A stretch of DNA of 64,000 nt from Microbacterium sp. GCS4 (GTDB lineage: Bacteria > Actinomycetota > Actinomycetes > Actinomycetales > Microbacteriaceae): positions 1,054,001 through 1,118,000 of the forward strand of contig NZ_LGYE01000001.1 in assembly GCF_001262495.1 (NCBI RefSeq), given 5' to 3'. Shown here piece after piece: positions 55,368-63,924 of this stretch. Within the stretch, counting starts at the first letter, position 1; the number at the start of each line of letters is the position of its first letter. Both the position numbers and the translations under genes were made by a program. The notes under the pieces were generated by a model. That model was given only the letters and a program-made list of their open reading frames with translations. It searched no databases and was not told the origin of the DNA.

Positions 55368-58300
55368 CTAGGCGGTCCGGCGGCGACGGCGCACGGCGGC
55401 AGCACCCGCCACCATCAGCGCGATCGCCAGCAGGAGGCCGAGCACCGGCATCTCGGCGCCCGTCGCGGCGAGCACGCCGCCCGCCGTGATGCGGATGTCC
55501 GCCCAGCCCACGAGCTCGCCGGATGCGGTGTAGATCGCGATGCGATGCGCACCGAGCGGCGCGTCCGTCGGGATCGTGACCGTGAACGTCCCGGCGGCCG
55601 AAGCTGCACCACTGGCGAGCAGCACCGGGTCGGAGTACATCCAGACGGCGATGCCCTCCCCGGCGCGGTCGGCGCCGAGGGAGACCGTGACGCGATCGCC
55701 GCGACCCGCGACGCTCGGGTTCACGGTCACGCCGTTGCGGTTGTCGTCGGTGAGCGCCGTGCCCGGAAGCGGCGGCGTCTGCCCCGGGCCAGTCCCAGGG
55801 TTCGTCCCGGGGTTCTCGCCTCCCGGGTTACCGCCCGTGGTCGTGGGGAGCGTCCCGGTGCGCAGCGCCTCGCTGGCGTAGCCGTCGGCGAACCACCACA
55901 CCGGGCGCTGGCCGTCCACCGCGAGCGAGGCCGGTGCCGTGGCGAAGCCCTCGTTGTTGATGTCGGGCATCCCGGCGGGGCGAGCGAAGTGCACGATCCC
56001 GGGCTCGTCGGTGCCGTTCAGGGTGATCTGGGCCGAGCGTCCCTGGCAGCCGTCGTCGCACACGGCCCACAGCACGCCGAGCACGCTGTCGTAGTCGAGC
56101 GCCATGACGCCCGCGAGACCGGGGGCGATCTCCGACACGAGCGTCGCCGAGCCGTCAGCGCCGAGCGCGAACGCGTAGACGTGGCCGTTGTCCTCCACCG
56201 CGACGAAGAACAGGCCGCCTCCGTGCCCCGTGTAATCCGCGGAGTCGTAAGCGGCACCGGAGTTCTTGTCGAACAGCCTGCCGTCGAGCGCCGAGTCCGG
56301 CACCCACTGCACGGCCTCCATGCCGAGGTTCGCGCCGACAGCGGGCAGCAGCGCGGTGAGGTCCCACTCCTGCTGGGCAACCAGGTCGCCTGCGGCTGCG
56401 TCGGGGTCGACCTTCAGCACGGTGTTGAGGTTCACGCCCTTGGCGCTGTTGTCGCGCTCGGAGGCCACGTACACGAAGCCGTCGCCGTCGACCGTGATGC
56501 CCTCGGTGTCAGGCCCTGCTGCGGACGGGTTCGCTGCGTCCTTCTGGAAGCGGACGCGCTTGCCCGCTTCCCAGCCCGTGATCGTCGAGAACGAGCCGTC
56601 GGCGTGCGCCTCGAGCTTCCAGATACGACCCTCGCCGTTGTCGACGGCCCAGAGGAACGTCCCCTCGGCGGTCTCCTGCACGTCGAGACCCGAGCTGTCC
56701 TCCAGGAAGGTCGGGGCGGTGTCCAGCACGCGCACCTCGGCGGAGCCGGGCCACACCGACACCGTGATCTCGCCGGCGCACACGTTGGGCTCGCCCTTCG
56801 TCGACTTCTCCGTCACGCCGAAGACCCCCGTCGTGTCGGGGCAGCGGCCCCACGAGGTCGCCGCGTGCCCCTCGCCCCACGTCGTGGAGTCGACGAGCAG
56901 GTCGCCGTCGAACACGCGCACCGCGTCGCCCCCGCCCAGTCCGAAGCCGAGGTCGGCGCCCTCGATCACGAGGTAGCCGCCCGCGGCCATCGTGGTGCCC
57001 TCAGGGACCGTGTACACGTGCGTGTCGTCATCGTCCTTCACGACGATGCCCGAGACGTCGAGCGCGGCATCCGTCGGATTCACGAGCTCGACCCAGTCGC
57101 CGGGCGTCCCGCCGTCGGACTCGACCTCGTTGATGCGCACCGGGTTGCCGCACGCGTTGCGCAGGCCCTTCGTGGACGTCGCGATGTCGAGGAAGTCGCC
57201 GGTGCCGTCGGGGCAGCGGGCCAGCACGCCGCCCGCATGCGCGGCGTAGACATGCTCGTCGACGGCGTTGCCGTTCGCATCGCGCAGGGTCGCGGTGTCG
57301 CCGCCGCCCAGGCCGAAGACGAAGTTCACGTGCTGATCGAACACGAAGTACGCGCCGGGCTGGAGGACCGTGCCCGCGGGCAGCGGAGTCGTCTCGTCTG
57401 CGTGACCGACCGGGTCGTCGTCCATCACGGTCCAGCCGGTCATATCGACGGGCGTGGTGCCGGTGTTGAGCACCTCGATCCAGTCGGTGGCGTCGCCGTT
57501 GGACTCGATCTCGTTGATCACGACGTCGGGGACGACGCAGGAGTTCGCCGCTCCCGGCGTCGCGTGGGCGAGGGAGAAGACACCCTGGCCGTCCGGGCAG
57601 CGTGCGAGGGTGGCGGCGGCGAAGTCGCCGTCGATAGCGGCGTGGCCGGTCCACGGCAGCGTGTCGTCGATCATCGTGCCCGTGGCGTCGTAGAGACGGA
57701 TGCGGTCGGCGCTGCCGATCCCGATCGGCTCCCGGAACGGCGTCTCGACACCGTCGACCAGGCCGATGGACGCCTCGTCCACGACGAGGAATTGGCCGGG
57801 CGCGATGGATGTGCCGTCGAGGAACTGCCAGCGGTGGTCGTCGGAGTTGTCGCGGATCTCGTAGCCCGAGATGTCGAGGGGCTCGTCGCCCGGGTTGTAG
57901 AACTCGACCCAGTCGGCGGGCTGGGAGTCCACTTCGTTGATGACGATCGACCCGCTGACGGGCTCGTTCGAGGGGAAGAAGTTCGCAGCGCCTCTGGTCG
58001 ACACCGCGGTCGCGGCCCATTCGACGGCGCCGTCGACGTCGCGCGCACCCCAGGTCACGGGGCTGTGGCCGGTCCAGGTCGTCTCGTCGACGATCACGCC
58101 GTTCGTGTCGAACAGGCGCACCTTGTCGTCCTTGCCGAGGCCGAAGTCGAACTGACCGGCTCCGGTGACGTCGTCGAGCTGGTCGATCACGAGGTAGGCG
58201 CCGGGCTGCACGATCGTCCCCTCGGGGAAGACGTACGAGCTGTCGTCCTTGTCGTCCTTCACGACGAAGCCGCTGAGATCGACCGCGTCCACGGACGTGT

Positions 58301-58463
58301 TGAGGAACTCGATCCAGTCGCCGGGCGCTCCCCCGTCGGACTCGACCTCGTTGATGCGAATGCCGGCTTCGGCGCCGGTGGCGGACAGGGGGACGGCGAG
58401 AAGTGCGGCGGCGCTGAGGGCGCACACCGCCGTGACCGCCGCCGCAGAACGCAGGCGGGACAT
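55368..58463 (-). CDS. Cell-wall-anchored lamin-tail / phytase-like esterase protein
   Basis: This 1031-residue secreted protein has a Sec signal (MSRLRSAAAVTAVCALSAAALLAVPLSATGAEA) and four lamin-tail domains, each opening with a version of INEVESDG (about residues 34-155, 165-305, 310-430, 435-555). An esterase-like phytase domain follows (about 565-860), then a Gly/Pro linker, a short Ig-like part and the sorting signal LAATG (998-1002), a hydrophobic stretch and RRRRR. LAxTG is the class E sortase motif. It may free phosphate from organic esters at the wall. CAGGAG lies 6 bases before the ATG 58463. Confidence 0.88.
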   Translation of the reverse strand: MSRLRSAAAVTAVCALSAAALLAVPLSATGAEAGIRINEVESDGGAPGDWIEFLNTSVDAVDLSGFVVKDDKDDSSYVFPEGTIVQPGAYLVIDQLDDVTGAGQFDFGLGKDDKVRLFDTNGVIVDETTWTGHSPVTWGARDVDGAVEWAATAVSTRGAANFFPSNEPVSGSIVINEVDSQPADWVEFYNPGDEPLDISGYEIRDNSDDHRWQFLDGTSIAPGQFLVVDEASIGLVDGVETPFREPIGIGSADRIRLYDATGTMIDDTLPWTGHAAIDGDFAAATLARCPDGQGVFSLAHATPGAANSCVVPDVVINEIESNGDATDWIEVLNTGTTPVDMTGWTVMDDDPVGHADETTPLPAGTVLQPGAYFVFDQHVNFVFGLGGGDTATLRDANGNAVDEHVYAAHAGGVLARCPDGTGDFLDIATSTKGLRNACGNPVRINEVESDGGTPGDWVELVNPTDAALDVSGIVVKDDDDTHVYTVPEGTTMAAGGYLVIEGADLGFGLGGGDAVRVFDGDLLVDSTTWGEGHAATSWGRCPDTTGVFGVTEKSTKGEPNVCAGEITVSVWPGSAEVRVLDTAPTFLEDSSGLDVQETAEGTFLWAVDNGEGRIWKLEAHADGSFSTITGWEAGKRVRFQKDAANPSAAGPDTEGITVDGDGFVYVASERDNSAKGVNLNTVLKVDPDAAAGDLVAQQEWDLTALLPAVGANLGMEAVQWVPDSALDGRLFDKNSGAAYDSADYTGHGGGLFFVAVEDNGHVYAFALGADGSATLVSEIAPGLAGVMALDYDSVLGVLWAVCDDGCQGRSAQITLNGTDEPGIVHFARPAGMPDINNEGFATAPASLAVDGQRPVWWFADGYASEALRTGTLPTTTGGNPGGENPGTNPGTGPGQTPPLPGTALTDDNRNGVTVNPSVAGRGDRVTVSLGADRAGEGIAVWMYSDPVLLASGAASAAGTFTVTIPTDAPLGAHRIAIYTASGELVGWADIRITAGGVLAATGAEMPVLGLLLAIALMVAGAAAVRRRRRTA

Positions 58464-58532
58464 GGATCTCCTGAGGGGATGCAGACGGATGTGCCCCCAG
58501 ACCAGCGAGTACGGGTGACCCCGAGGCGTCCC

Positions 58533-58553
58533 GGGAATGGACTGCGGGTGAAC
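58533..58553 (-). promoter_or_regulatory. Possible PHO box upstream of the phytase-like gene
   Basis: On the minus strand GTTCACC begins an 11-base unit (GTTCACCCGCA) followed directly by the weaker unit GTCCATT. This fits the actinobacterial PhoP direct-repeat pattern and lies 70 bases before the start. Confidence 0.4.
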
Positions 58554-58594
58554 GAGCAGTGGCCGTTCGCCCGACCACCAGTCGAATCCGACGC

Positions 58595-59587
58595 TCAGCC
58601 TCGGAAGAACGCCACACCCAGGTCGGGGTGGTCGACGAAGACGCCGTCGACGCCGGTGCGCGCGATCACACCCCACTCGGCCTCGTAGTCGCCGTAGGCC
58701 TCCTTGCCGCCCTCACCGCGGAACTCCTTCGCGAGGAAGCGGTTCTCGGGTCGGCACGTCCACGTGAAGACCTTCAGGCCCCGCGCGTGCGCGTCCGCGA
58801 CGATCGTGTTGCCCCGCGCCAGGAGCATCTTCTTGTCGACGCTGATGCCGTCGACCGATCCGACGAGGTCGTCCAGGCCCTTCGGCTCGACCGTCGCCTT
58901 GTACGTCCTCGCCCTGGTGCCGTGCACCGCGAACTGGTCGTAGGGGCGGCCGCCCGCCTCGATCAGGTAGATGTACGAGGCGGAGATCCCGCGTTCGCGG
59001 AGCTGCCCGAGCACGGTCGACTCGAACGACTCGATCACGAGCGGCAGCTCGCCTGCTGCCCAGCCGGACGCGCGCAGGTCGCGCTCGATGAGCGGCGCGA
59101 GCGGGAGTCCGATGCTCTCGAAGTAGGTCGCGTGCTTGACCTCGAGCACGACGCCGAGCTCGCGTCCGTGCTCGGCGGAGGCCTCGCGCACGATGTCGAG
59201 CACGTCGATCAGGCGGAGGATGCCCTGCCCGCCGTCGAAGCTCGCGCTCGACAGACGCACTTCGGGCAGGCGCTCTCGGCTGCGCAGGGTCGACAGCTCC
59301 TCCCACGTGAAGTCCTCGGTGAACCAGCCGGTCAGCGCCTGACCGTCCACGCGCTTGGTCGTCTTGCGGTCCGCGAACTCGGATCGCGTGGCGACGTCGG
59401 TCGTTCCGGAGATCTCGTTCTCGTGGCGGACGACGAGCACGCCGTCCTTCGTCGCCACGACGTCGGGTTCGACGGCATCCACCCCCATCGCGAGCGCGAG
59501 CTCGTACGAGGAGCGGGTGTGCTCCGGACGGTAGCCGGGCGCACCGCGGTGCCCGATGACGAGGGGGGATTTCCTTGGCACGCTCAC
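58595..59587 (-). CDS. Glycerophosphodiester phosphodiesterase (cytoplasmic type)
   Basis: The enzyme hydrolyses glycerophosphodiesters to glycerol 3-phosphate and an alcohol. The 330-residue GDPD barrel has the two catalytic His and metal Glu/Asp in IGHRGAPGYRPEHTRSSY, AVEPDVVATKDG and LVVRHE, plus VVLEVKH and FTWTCRPEN. No signal peptide is seen. The start is uncertain: GTG 59587 or GTG 59581 both fit. It is upstream of the phytase-like gene on the same strand. Confidence 0.9.
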   Translation of the reverse strand: MSVPRKSPLVIGHRGAPGYRPEHTRSSYELALAMGVDAVEPDVVATKDGVLVVRHENEISGTTDVATRSEFADRKTTKRVDGQALTGWFTEDFTWEELSTLRSRERLPEVRLSSASFDGGQGILRLIDVLDIVREASAEHGRELGVVLEVKHATYFESIGLPLAPLIERDLRASGWAAGELPLVIESFESTVLGQLRERGISASYIYLIEAGGRPYDQFAVHGTRARTYKATVEPKGLDDLVGSVDGISVDKKMLLARGNTIVADAHARGLKVFTWTCRPENRFLAKEFRGEGGKEAYGDYEAEWGVIARTGVDGVFVDHPDLGVAFFRG

Positions 59588-59668
59588 AGCGTAAGACACC
59601 CTCGCGACACGCCCGTACGGGTATCGTGGAGGAAAGCGACCTACAACCCCTTTGGAGTGAGGCCCACC

Positions 59669-60589
59669 ATGAGCAACTTCGCTTTCAACAATCCGGCGTT
59701 CCAGCAGCAGGATCCGCGTAACGTCGCGACCTACCCCGGGGCGCCGCAGGGCGCTCAGGGTGCACAGGCCGCCTCGTTCCAGCACGGCACGATGGATGCC
59801 GCCGCTAACGCCCAGCTGGAGGGCATGTACGCCGCTCCCCCGGCCGGCGCTCTCGAGACCGACCGCATGTCGGTCGAGGACACGGTCTGGAAGACGGCCG
59901 GCCTGTTCGGCATCCTCCTCGTCACCGCGGCCATCGGCTGGGTCTGGACCCTCGGCGGCCTGAGCGCCCCCCGATTCGACCCGTACGGCGGCGCGGCCGT
60001 CAACATGCTCCCGTGGATCGTGGGCGCACTCGGTGGCTTCGTGCTGGCGATGGTCATCACGTTCACCTCGCGCAAGAAGGTCCGCCCCGCGCTGATCTTC
60101 GCCTACGCGGCCTTCGAGGGTCTCTTCATCGGCGGCATCTCCGCGTTCTTCGAGGTCCGCTGGCCCGGCATCGTCGTGCAGGCGACTCTTGCGACCGTCG
60201 CCGTCGTCGGCGTCACGCTCGCACTGTTCGCGAGCGGCAAGATCCGCGCCTCGAAGAAGGCGACGAAGATCTTCCTGATCGCCATGGGCGGCTACCTCGT
60301 CTTCTCGCTTCTGAACCTCGTCCTCATGTGGACGGGCATCAACCAGAACGCGTTCGGCCTGTTCAGCGCCGAGATCATGGGCATCCCGCTCGGCCTCATC
60401 ATCGGCGTCCTCGTCGTGATCATGGCCGCGTACTCGCTCGTTCTCGACTTCGACCAGATCCAGCAGGGCGTCCGCAACGGCGCTCCGCGCAAGTACGGCT
60501 GGCTCGGTGCCTTCGGCATCATGGTCACGGTGGTCTGGCTCTACGTCGAGATCCTGCGCATCATCGCGATCGCCCGCGGCAACAACTGA
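59669..60589 (+). CDS. Bax inhibitor-1/YccA-family membrane protein
   Basis: This 306-residue protein has a Gln/Ala/Pro-rich cytoplasmic N-terminus of about 75 residues, then seven hydrophobic helices with the family segments FEGLFIGGISAFFE and VLDFDQIQQGVRNGAPRKYGWLGAFGI. The family includes calcium-leak channels and FtsH-linked stress proteins. GGAGTGAGG precedes the ATG 59669; the longer upstream frame overlaps the divergent gene. A terminator follows. Confidence 0.9.
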   Translation: MSNFAFNNPAFQQQDPRNVATYPGAPQGAQGAQAASFQHGTMDAAANAQLEGMYAAPPAGALETDRMSVEDTVWKTAGLFGILLVTAAIGWVWTLGGLSAPRFDPYGGAAVNMLPWIVGALGGFVLAMVITFTSRKKVRPALIFAYAAFEGLFIGGISAFFEVRWPGIVVQATLATVAVVGVTLALFASGKIRASKKATKIFLIAMGGYLVFSLLNLVLMWTGINQNAFGLFSAEIMGIPLGLIIGVLVVIMAAYSLVLDFDQIQQGVRNGAPRKYGWLGAFGIMVTVVWLYVEILRIIAIARGNN

Positions 60590-60603
60590 CCGCAGCGCTC
60601 GAT

Positions 60604-60635
60604 GAAGCCCGTCTCCCTTCGGGGAGGCGGGCTTC
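60604..60635 (+). terminator. Terminator of the Bax-inhibitor-1 gene
   Basis: A 14-bp stem GAAGCCCGTCTCCC with one G-U pair and a TTCG loop lies 15 bases after the stop. Confidence 0.8.
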
Positions 60636-60665
60636 TGCCATATCCGAGACGGCAAGCGCAAGGGG

Positions 60666-60694
60666 TTGCAGGCTTTTCTCAGCAACGGCAGTCT
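60666..60694 (+). promoter_or_regulatory. Possible promoter TTGCAG-N17-CAGTCT for the GlsB-type gene
   Basis: A fair -35 box and a weak -10 box with 17-base spacing, 52 bases before the start codon. Confidence 0.35.
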
Positions 60695-60746
60695 GGTGAG
60701 CACGAAGCCCCGGCACCCCGGGGCTCCCGATTTATAGGAGCTGACC

Positions 60747-61019
60747 ATGAGTTTTCTCGGCTTTCTTCTTCTCGGCCTCATCGCCGGGGCCATCGCCAAG
60801 CTGATCCTCCCCGGCAAGCAGGGCGGCGGGTGGTTCGTGACCCTGCTGCTCGGCGTCGTCGGCGCTCTGCTCGGCGGCTGGCTCGGCAGTCTGATCCTCA
60901 ACCGTCCGCTCACGGAGTTCTGGGACCTGGGCACCTGGCTGCTCGCGATCGGAGGTTCGATCATCGTCCTGCTGATCTACGGCCTGATCGTCGGACGCGG
61001 CAGCAAGTCGCGCGCCTGA
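60747..61019 (+). CDS. GlsB/YeaQ/YmgE-family stress membrane protein
   Basis: This 90-residue protein has three hydrophobic helices and the family pattern GLIAGAIAKLILPGKQGGGWFVTLLLGVVGALLGGWLG. Its members (transglycosylase-associated, GlsB) respond to envelope stress. AGGAG lies 7 bases before the ATG, and a terminator follows. Confidence 0.9.
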   Translation: MSFLGFLLLGLIAGAIAKLILPGKQGGGWFVTLLLGVVGALLGGWLGSLILNRPLTEFWDLGTWLLAIGGSIIVLLIYGLIVGRGSKSRA

Positions 61020-61037
61020 CCTCGGCGCAACACAGCA

Positions 61038-61074
61038 GAGAAGCCCCCTCGTCGCATCGCCGAGGGGGCTTCTC
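61038..61074. terminator. Bidirectional terminator hairpin
   Basis: The 14-bp perfect stem GAGAAGCCCCCTCG with a 9-base loop lies between the convergent GlsB-type and sigma-factor genes. Confidence 0.85.
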
Positions 61075-61079
61075 CCTGT

Positions 61080-62372
61080 TCAGAGACCAGCGGCCTTGGC
61101 CTCGAGCAACGCGCGCTCCCGGCCGTTTCCGGCCAGCGACGCAGCGGTCGCGAACTCGCTGCGCGCCTCGTCGACCCGCCCCAACCGCAGCAGCAGTTCA
61201 CCCCGCGTCGCCGGCAGCAGGTGGTAGCCGCGCAGCGCGCCCGAGGCAGAGAGCTGATCGATGATGCGGAGAGCGGATGCCGGACCCGTGGCCATCGCCA
61301 CGGCAGCCGCCCTGTTCAGTTCCACCACGGGCGAAGGCGCGAGACGACCCAGCGCCTCGTACAGCAGCACGATGCGATCCCAGTCGGTCTCCTCCACCGA
61401 GGGGGCGACCGCGTGGCACTCGGCGATCGCGGCTTGCAGTCCATAGGCGCCACGCCCCGCGCCCCGCGCATCGGCCGTCGCAAGGGCCGCTCTGCCCCGC
61501 GCGATGCGGCCACGATCCCAGCGCCGCCGATCCTGATCGGCGAGCAGCACGGGTGCGCCGTTCGCATCGACCCTGGCAGGGAACCGCGCCGCGGTGAGCT
61601 CCATGAGCGCCAGCAGGCTGTGCACGTCGCGCTCGGTCGGCATGAGGGCCGCAAGCACTCGCGTGAGCCGGATCGCCTCGAGGCTGAGTTCGGGGCGCAT
61701 CCAGGAGCTCCCGCTGGACGCCGCATGGCCCTCGTTGAAGATCAGGTACAGGACTCCGAGGATCGCCCCCAAACGCTCCGCGTGCTCCTCGCGCGGCGGC
61801 ATCTTGAAGGGCACGTGCGCGGCGGCAAGCGTCTTCTTCGCCCGGACTATGCGCTGCTGCACCGTGGCGGTCGGCACGAGGAACGCCCGGGCGATCTCCT
61901 CACTCGACAGGCCGCCGACGACGCGCAGCGTGAGCGCGACCTGAGCCTCCCGCGACAGCACGGGGTGGCACGAGATGAAGATCAGGCGCAGCACGTCGTC
62001 GTCGACGGCATCCGGGTCCCAGGGCAGCGCGTCAGCCGCCTCGTCCTGCTCGCGCTCGAGGTCGTGCGCGATCAGGGCGATGCGGTCGTCCAGCCGCTCC
62101 CGCCGCCGCCAGCCGTCGACGGCCTTGCGCTTCGCCACCGCGGTGAGCCAGGCCGCACCGTTGCGCGGCACGCCCTCCTCGGGCCACTGGCGCAGCGCGT
62201 CCAGGAGCGCCTCCTGCGCGAGGTCCTCCGCGAGACCGAAGTCCCCCACCATGCGCGTGAGCGTCGCGACGATCTTCGCCGACTCGATGCGCCACACGGC
62301 GGCGACGGCGCGCTCCGCCATTCCCCCGTCGGGGGCGGAACGCGCCGTCTCGCGGTCGGATGAGTCGGTCAT
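61080..62372 (-). CDS. ECF42-group RNA polymerase sigma factor
   Basis: This 430-residue sigma factor is much longer than usual ECF factors. Region 2 (about 22-95) has AEDLAQEALLDALRQWP; region 4 (about 135-190) has LRVVGGLSSEEIARAFLVPTATVQQRIVRAKKTL. After it comes the DUF6596 and TPR-like C-terminal extension (about 200-430) that marks ECF42 and is needed for its activity. No anti-sigma gene is present. It starts one base after the DGPF gene stop, so the two form an operon. Confidence 0.9.
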   Translation of the reverse strand: MTDSSDRETARSAPDGGMAERAVAAVWRIESAKIVATLTRMVGDFGLAEDLAQEALLDALRQWPEEGVPRNGAAWLTAVAKRKAVDGWRRRERLDDRIALIAHDLEREQDEAADALPWDPDAVDDDVLRLIFISCHPVLSREAQVALTLRVVGGLSSEEIARAFLVPTATVQQRIVRAKKTLAAAHVPFKMPPREEHAERLGAILGVLYLIFNEGHAASSGSSWMRPELSLEAIRLTRVLAALMPTERDVHSLLALMELTAARFPARVDANGAPVLLADQDRRRWDRGRIARGRAALATADARGAGRGAYGLQAAIAECHAVAPSVEETDWDRIVLLYEALGRLAPSPVVELNRAAAVAMATGPASALRIIDQLSASGALRGYHLLPATRGELLLRLGRVDEARSEFATAASLAGNGRERALLEAKAAGL

Positions 62373-62373
62373 C

Positions 62374-62799
62374 TCACTGCTGGGCGCGCTGCGCCTGCTC
62401 CTCGCGCCAGCCCTCTTCCTTCTGGATCCACTCGTTGTCGGCCGGGAAGTCGGACATGTCCGTCACGCGGCGCACCTCGAGGAAGGACCCCTTGCCGAGC
62501 GGTGCGCGGCTCGCCCACTCGGCCGCCTCCTCGCGGCTCGACACCTCGAGGATCCAGAAGCCGTTGAACAGCTCCTTGGTCTCGCCGTAGGGGCCGTCGG
62601 TGATGAGCGGGGTCTCGGCGCTGAAGTCGACGACGAAGCCCTCGGCGGCATCCGTCAGGCCCTCGCCCGCCGCGAGCACGCCGGCCTTGATCATCGACTC
62701 GTTGTACTTCCCCATCGCCTCGATGACCTGCTCGAACGGCATGTCCTTGTAAGCCTCGACGGCCTCATCGGTCGCGCGCATGATCAGCATGTACTTCAT
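62374..62799 (-). CDS. YciI/DGPF-domain protein, partner of the ECF42 sigma factor
   Basis: The 141-residue YCII-related protein starts MKYMLIMRATDEAVEAY and carries ITDGPYGETKELFNGFWILEVSSREEA, the DGPF-type motif. Genes of this kind always accompany ECF42 sigma factors; their biochemical role is unknown. GGAGAAA lies 6 bases before the ATG. A sequence with the ECF42 promoter pattern lies 51 bases upstream. Confidence 0.9.
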   Translation of the reverse strand: MKYMLIMRATDEAVEAYKDMPFEQVIEAMGKYNESMIKAGVLAAGEGLTDAAEGFVVDFSAETPLITDGPYGETKELFNGFWILEVSSREEAAEWASRAPLGKGSFLEVRRVTDMSDFPADNEWIQKEEGWREEQAQRAQQ

Positions 62800-62849
62800 G
62801 ATGTTTCTCCTGTTCGGTGGGGCCGTGAATCGACCCTCTCATTGAAGAC

Positions 62850-62876
62850 GTCGAACGGGAACGACGTGGATCGACA
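62850..62876 (-). promoter_or_regulatory. ECF42-type promoter TGTCGA-N17-CGAC
   Basis: On the minus strand TGTCGA (62871-62876) is followed after 17 bases by CGAC (62850-62853), matching the reported ECF42 target (TGTCGA and CGA/TC). It would make the sigma/DGPF operon autoregulated. Confidence 0.65.
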
Positions 62877-62914
62877 TCGCCCGTGAACTTTTTTCGAGAT
62901 TCTTTCTCGAGAGC

Positions 62915-63853
62915 TCAGTCGAGGGCGTCCACGGCCGTGCGGATCGCATCGGCGGAGGCCCTCAGCAGCGCGAGTTCATGCGCGTTCACGGGCGTCTCCC
63001 CGAGCGGCACGGCGCCCGCGGCACCCACCACCGACGGCACCGACAGAGCCACTCCGCTGAGGCCGTATTCGCCATTCAGCACGGTCGCGACCGGGAGCAC
63101 CGCACGTTCGTCGCGTAGCACGGCCTCGGCGATGCGCGCGCAGCTCACGCCGATCGCGAGATTCGTCGCGCCCTTGCCCTGGATCACGGCGTAGGCGGCA
63201 TCCCGCACCTCGACCGCGATCCGGTCGAGCTCTTCGGCCGTGAACGGCTCATCAGCCGGCCAGTCGAGGATCGGCACCGATCCGATCGTCGCGTTCGACC
63301 ACAGCGGGAACTCCGTGTCGCCGTGCTCGCCCACGATGTCGGCGTGCACGCTCGCGGTGCTCACCTGCGCACGGTGCGCCAGGCGCCACCGCAGACGCGA
63401 GGTGTCGAGGACCGTCCCGGAGCCGAACACGCGATGCGGCGGCAGCCCCGTGACGCGCTGTGCGACCACGGTCATGACGTCGGCCGGATTCGTGACGATC
63501 AGGAAGACGGCGTCCGGGGCCCGCTCGACCAGCTGAGGCAGCAGGCGCTCCAGCAGTCGGGCGTTCGTGCTCGCCAGCTCCATGCGCGTCTGCCCCGGCT
63601 GCTGCTTGGCGCCGGCCGTGACGACCACGACGTCGCTCCCCTCGACCACCGACAGGTCGGAGCCGCCGCTCACCGACGCCGCGGTGAACTGCGTGCCGTG
63701 TGCGAGGTCGAGCACCTCGGCATCCACCTTCGCCGTCGCGATGTCGTAGAGGGCGACCTCGGCCGCACTCCCACGGATGAGCGCGGCGTAGGCCACGCTC
63801 ACCCCCACGCTTCCTGCACCGATCACCGTGAGCTTCGTTCGCGCTGAGGTCAT
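62915..63853 (-). CDS. ldh: L-lactate dehydrogenase
   Basis: This NAD-dependent enzyme reduces pyruvate to L-lactate. The 312-residue protein has the NAD motif VIGAGSVGVSVAYAA, the substrate loop KQQPGQTRMELASTN (Gln for lactate instead of the Arg of malate dehydrogenase), VTNPADVMT, and the catalytic His in VGEHGDTEFPLWS. The domain order and length are typical. Confidence 0.94.
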   Translation of the reverse strand: MTSARTKLTVIGAGSVGVSVAYAALIRGSAAEVALYDIATAKVDAEVLDLAHGTQFTAASVSGGSDLSVVEGSDVVVVTAGAKQQPGQTRMELASTNARLLERLLPQLVERAPDAVFLIVTNPADVMTVVAQRVTGLPPHRVFGSGTVLDTSRLRWRLAHRAQVSTASVHADIVGEHGDTEFPLWSNATIGSVPILDWPADEPFTAEELDRIAVEVRDAAYAVIQGKGATNLAIGVSCARIAEAVLRDERAVLPVATVLNGEYGLSGVALSVPSVVGAAGAVPLGETPVNAHELALLRASADAIRTAVDALD

Positions 63854-63884
63854 GAGGCCATCCTGCCTACTCCGGCGGGCACGC

Positions 63885-63918
63885 GAAAGGGCGCGGATCG
63901 GATGATCCGCGCCCTTTC
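63885..63918 (-). terminator. Terminator of guaA
   Basis: The 15-bp perfect stem GAAAGGGCGCGGATC with a 4-base loop lies 6 bases after the guaA stop. Confidence 0.8.
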
Positions 63919-63924
63919 AGGGAC

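Noticed and set aside
52881..58688. A 1935-codon open frame on the plus strand
   Set aside because: It is antisense to pcrA and the phytase-like gene, is Arg/His/Gly/Asp-rich with no known domain, and exists because high-GC genes leave the complementary frame open.
58589..60964. A 789-residue version of the glycerophosphodiesterase
   Set aside because: The upstream part would be antisense to the Bax-inhibitor-1 gene and beyond; the GDPD barrel begins right after the GTG at 59587 or 59581.
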